From positions 77,309 through 105,849 of the forward strand of contig MU657180.1 of the NCBI GenBank assembly GCA_026770575.1: a stretch of 28,541 bases of DNA, read 5' to 3'. Of the stretch, positions 26,675 through 28,541 are shown one piece after another. Source of the DNA: Pelagophyceae sp. CCMP2097 (taxonomy: Eukaryota > Sar > Pelagophyceae). The notes beneath the pieces are model-generated. The model saw nothing but the letters and a program-made list of their open reading frames with translations. It did not search any database and had not been told where the DNA came from. The translations under genes and the position numbers were made by a program. The first letter of the stretch is position 1, and the number at the start of each line of letters is the position of its first letter.

Positions 26675-26855
26675 TAAGGTTGATTTCATCATGTATGATA
26701 ATATAATACTCCCCATTTTGTTGATACTTTCATTTATCGATTCTTTTTTAAAACCCATCAAATTCGTGCTAAGTTGGTTGATCTGACTAGGCCAGGAGAA
26801 GGTCCCTCGGGACTGGACATCCTGTGATTTTAGTTACATTACATTACATTACACT
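26675..26855 (+). mobile_element. LINE remnant, 3' end, second copy
   Basis: Coding similarity resumes right after the TA element: KVDFIMYDN then, after a shift, TPHFVDTFIYRFFF and RAKLVDLTRPG up to TGA at 26825-26827. These match KVDFILGDD, SPPCVDAIIYRFLF and RAKLVEPTPPG of the first copy. A 5-bp tandem duplication (ATAAT, 26698-26702 and 26703-26707) breaks the frame. The conserved hairpin is at 26793-26824. The tail is (ACATT)n at about 26835-26853, in place of (ATT)n. It is a dead copy. Confidence 0.88.
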
Positions 26856-27134
26856 GGCAAGTATCGGTCGATAGCATGGTAGCCTGTCGTTGATCCTTGG
26901 GCCACGCTGTTTCTCAGCCTTTCGCCCAAATTGCCGGGCACGGGACGGGGCCTCTTTTTCGAACTCTTCCCTGAAAGTCCAGTCCGAGTCGACTATAGTC
27001 CACCAAACGCCGGCGTCGGTGTTTTGGAACGGCAGCCTGAGGATGAACCACAGGTCACGTTTGAGGGTCGTTCTCTCCGCGCAGGGGGTCCCATCGGGAC
27101 TTCTTGGGCCCGCATCTTGGTCTCGCCGAGCCCG
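26844..27134 (-). other. Open Trp-rich stretch, no start codon, unknown
   Basis: On the minus strand a 96-codon frame runs from just after a TGA at 27137-27135 to a TAA inside the LINE tail. It includes RDLWFILRLPFQNTDAGVWW and DSDWTFREEFEKEAPSRARQ, which look protein-like, with four or five Trp. There is no ATG near its start, so it would have to be an exon or a gene fragment. I recognise no family. Confidence 0.3.
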
Positions 27135-27359
27135 TCATTCTGTACCATCAAGTCTCTCGGCAGCGCGATACCGGCGCCCAGAAAAGTGTTTCAGAGGGAT
27201 TATTTTAGTAAGCAGCGGCATTTTCCGACCAGCCCCAGGCCTTGCAGGAGAAGATCATGGTGGGGAGGCGTCTTGCCGGGGTGTGGGCCTTTGTGGCTCA
27301 AGGTATTCAAGGGTCGGAGCCTTTCTCGCGTTTCGGCTCTCGCGTCTTCGGCCCCGTTC
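26877..27359. other. Spacer between LINE remnant and fasciclin gene
   Basis: Apart from the minus-strand open stretch ending in the LINE tail, I see nothing definable. The 220 bp nearest the fasciclin gene (27140-27359) are probably its 3' flank. Confidence 0.4.
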
Positions 27360-28342
27360 TCACAGCGCCGGCGGCATCAAGACGGCATCGATGACGTGAA
27401 TGATGCCGTTGGACGCCAGCACGTCGGCGACGATGACCTGGGCGTCGTTGACGAAGAGGGCGCCGTTGACGACGGAGACGCGCAGCGTCGCCCCGTTAAT
27501 CGTCGGAACGTCCGCCCCGTCGAGCGAGATCGCGGTCGAAGCGTCCACGGCGCCGTTCAGGACGTGGTAGGTCAGGATGCCGGCGAGCTTGGCCTTGTTC
27601 TCCGGGAGCAGGAGCGACTCCACCGTGCCCGTGGGCAGCAGCGCAAAGGCATCGTCCGTGGGCGCGAAGACCGTGAACGGGCCCGCCGACTTGAGCGTGT
27701 CGACGAGGCCCACGGCGGCGACGGCGGCGACGAGCGTGGTGAACGTGCCCGCCGAAATGGCCGTGTCCACAATGTCCTTGAGCGGCGCCGGCTGCACCGA
27801 AGTCGCCGACCACGTGGCAAGGCCGCCGCTGCACGTGACGCACTGGGCCTTAGACTCGGCGCACCAGCGGCCGGCAGACTCGTAGACCTAGTCGGGGCGC
27901 GGGTGTCGCGCCACCGACGCCTTTGTACTCCCCCCGAGACGTCTTGGCACTGGTTCCCTTCGAGACATCTCTCTCGCTCCTCAAAGAATCGACGCACCTG
28001 GCAGTTGCCGTCGAGCGTGGAGAGGCAGCACTGGCCGTCCGTCGACCCGCCCGCGGGCGTTGTGGCGGGCGTCGACCCGCCCGCGGGCGTTGGGGCGGCG
28101 GTTTTGCCCTTGGTGGGGCACCAGACGGCAGAGCCGGCGTTGCCGCCGCACGTAGTTTGGCAAGTGGCCTCGTCCGTCGAGCACCACGACCCTGACGCCG
28201 ACGGGGTGCCGCAACCTTCGCAGCCGCCGGAGAAGCAGCAGAAGCCGGTGTCGGCGAGGAGCGCGCGGCCGTCGACGTCGCCGAGGCGCGCCTCGACCGC
28301 GGACAGGCTGAGCGCGGCGAGGAAGGCGAAGAGGGGCGACAT
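27360..28342 (-). CDS. Secreted fasciclin (FAS1)-domain protein with Cys-rich N-terminus
   Basis: Two exons, 28342-27998 and 27887-27360, with a 110-bp intron (GTGCGT...ACTAG); 290 aa. MSPLFAFLAALSLSAVEA is a signal peptide. Then come a Cys-rich part (FCCFSGGCEGCG, WCSTDEATCQTTCGG), a Thr/Pro linker with two copies of TPAGGST, another Cys cluster (QCCLSTLDGNCQ, RWCAESKAQCVTC), and one FAS1 domain. Its first conserved block is FTVFAPTDDAFALLP and its second is ILTYHVLNGAV...GATLRVSVVNGALFVNDAQVIVADVLASNGIIHVIDAVLMPP. FAS1 domains act in cell adhesion and matrix binding outside the cell. No GPI or membrane anchor is visible after the domain. The start was chosen at the signal peptide ATG. Confidence 0.93.
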
Positions 28343-28541
28343 GGCGACGGGCGTGAAGGCAGGAGATGGACGAAGAAGTTCGAGAGGAGGGTTGTGTGTG
28401 TGCGTGGTGCCTTTTTAAAGACTTTCGGGATTAAATTGTTTCGGAGAATTTTCCGCCACGCAAGAGAACTTTCTTGAACTGCAACCCGAAGGAATTCTGG
28501 TGGATAAATGGGCCCGGGCTTCCAGGGTCTCCAAGTCCTCG
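28343..28541 (-). promoter_or_regulatory. Upstream region of the fasciclin gene
   Basis: On the minus strand TTTAAAAAGG (28419-28410) is a TATA-like block 68 bp before the ATG, identical to the 10-mer at 11567-11576 between FBPase and PMM. A GT-rich run (GTGTGTGTGCGTG) lies between it and the gene. The rest up to the window edge holds no recognised feature. Confidence 0.45.

Noticed and set aside
26931..28418. 495-codon plus-strand open frame over the fasciclin gene
   Set aside because: Antisense to a clear two-exon FAS1 protein; it contains only Arg/Val/Asp-rich shadow sequence.

Overview
This is a nuclear genome window from a eukaryotic alga, most likely a stramenopile (ochrophyte) of pelagophyte type. 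The evidence is a fucoxanthin-type light-harvesting protein whose N-terminus has a bipartite plastid presequence with a GFAP motif, a secreted protein with the PSxxPS tandem repeats common in stramenopiles, very GC-rich coding DNA, and many short spliceosomal introns (mostly 42-170 bp). I placed 26 introns by reading across exon junctions. All end in AG followed by exonic G, 19 end in TAG, and 14 begin with GTGCG.

Layout. 1-652: the 3' end of a non-LTR retrotransposon (LINE) with an (ATT)6 tail, then a foldback. 826-2205(-): a MORN-repeat protein. 2550-6196(+): a four-exon Strawberry-notch helicase. 6197-6770: GC-rich minisatellites. 6771-9302(-): a secreted Cys-rich and PS-repeat protein. 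9567-10268(+): an AlkB-like dioxygenase. 10449-11513(-) and 11678-12541(+): fructose-1,6-bisphosphatase and phosphomannomutase, head to head. 12879-14508(+): an NOG1/Obg-type GTPase, probably plastid-targeted. 14509-15543: repeat-rich spacer. 15544-16556(-): the FCP light-harvesting protein. 16799-18456(-): an alpha/beta hydrolase with a Cys at the nucleophile elbow. 18716-19384(+): a secreted four-repeat protein with LRGG motifs. 19771-20760(-): a broken MYND/Sel1 gene. 20962-21557: a terminal-inverted-repeat element. 21725-23086(+): a prolyl-4-hydroxylase-like oxygenase with an F-box-like N-terminus. 23530-24621(-): a seven-blade WD40 protein. 24830-26855: an AT-rich nest of transposons, with a hAT deletion derivative (8-bp target duplication) next to a TA-flanked inverted-repeat element that sits inside a LINE remnant. 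27360-28342(-): a secreted fasciclin-domain protein.

The genes form no operon or pathway cluster. The nearest functional link is the divergent FBPase/PMM pair (sugar phosphates) and the plastid-directed pair (GTPase and FCP). The most informative discoveries are structural. The two LINE 3' ends share a hairpin whose stem changes are compensatory although their tail microsatellites differ. Target duplications resolve the order of the nested insertions. The LRGG-repeat protein looks like a family not recognised here. All protein assignments are from reading the sequence; no database search was run.
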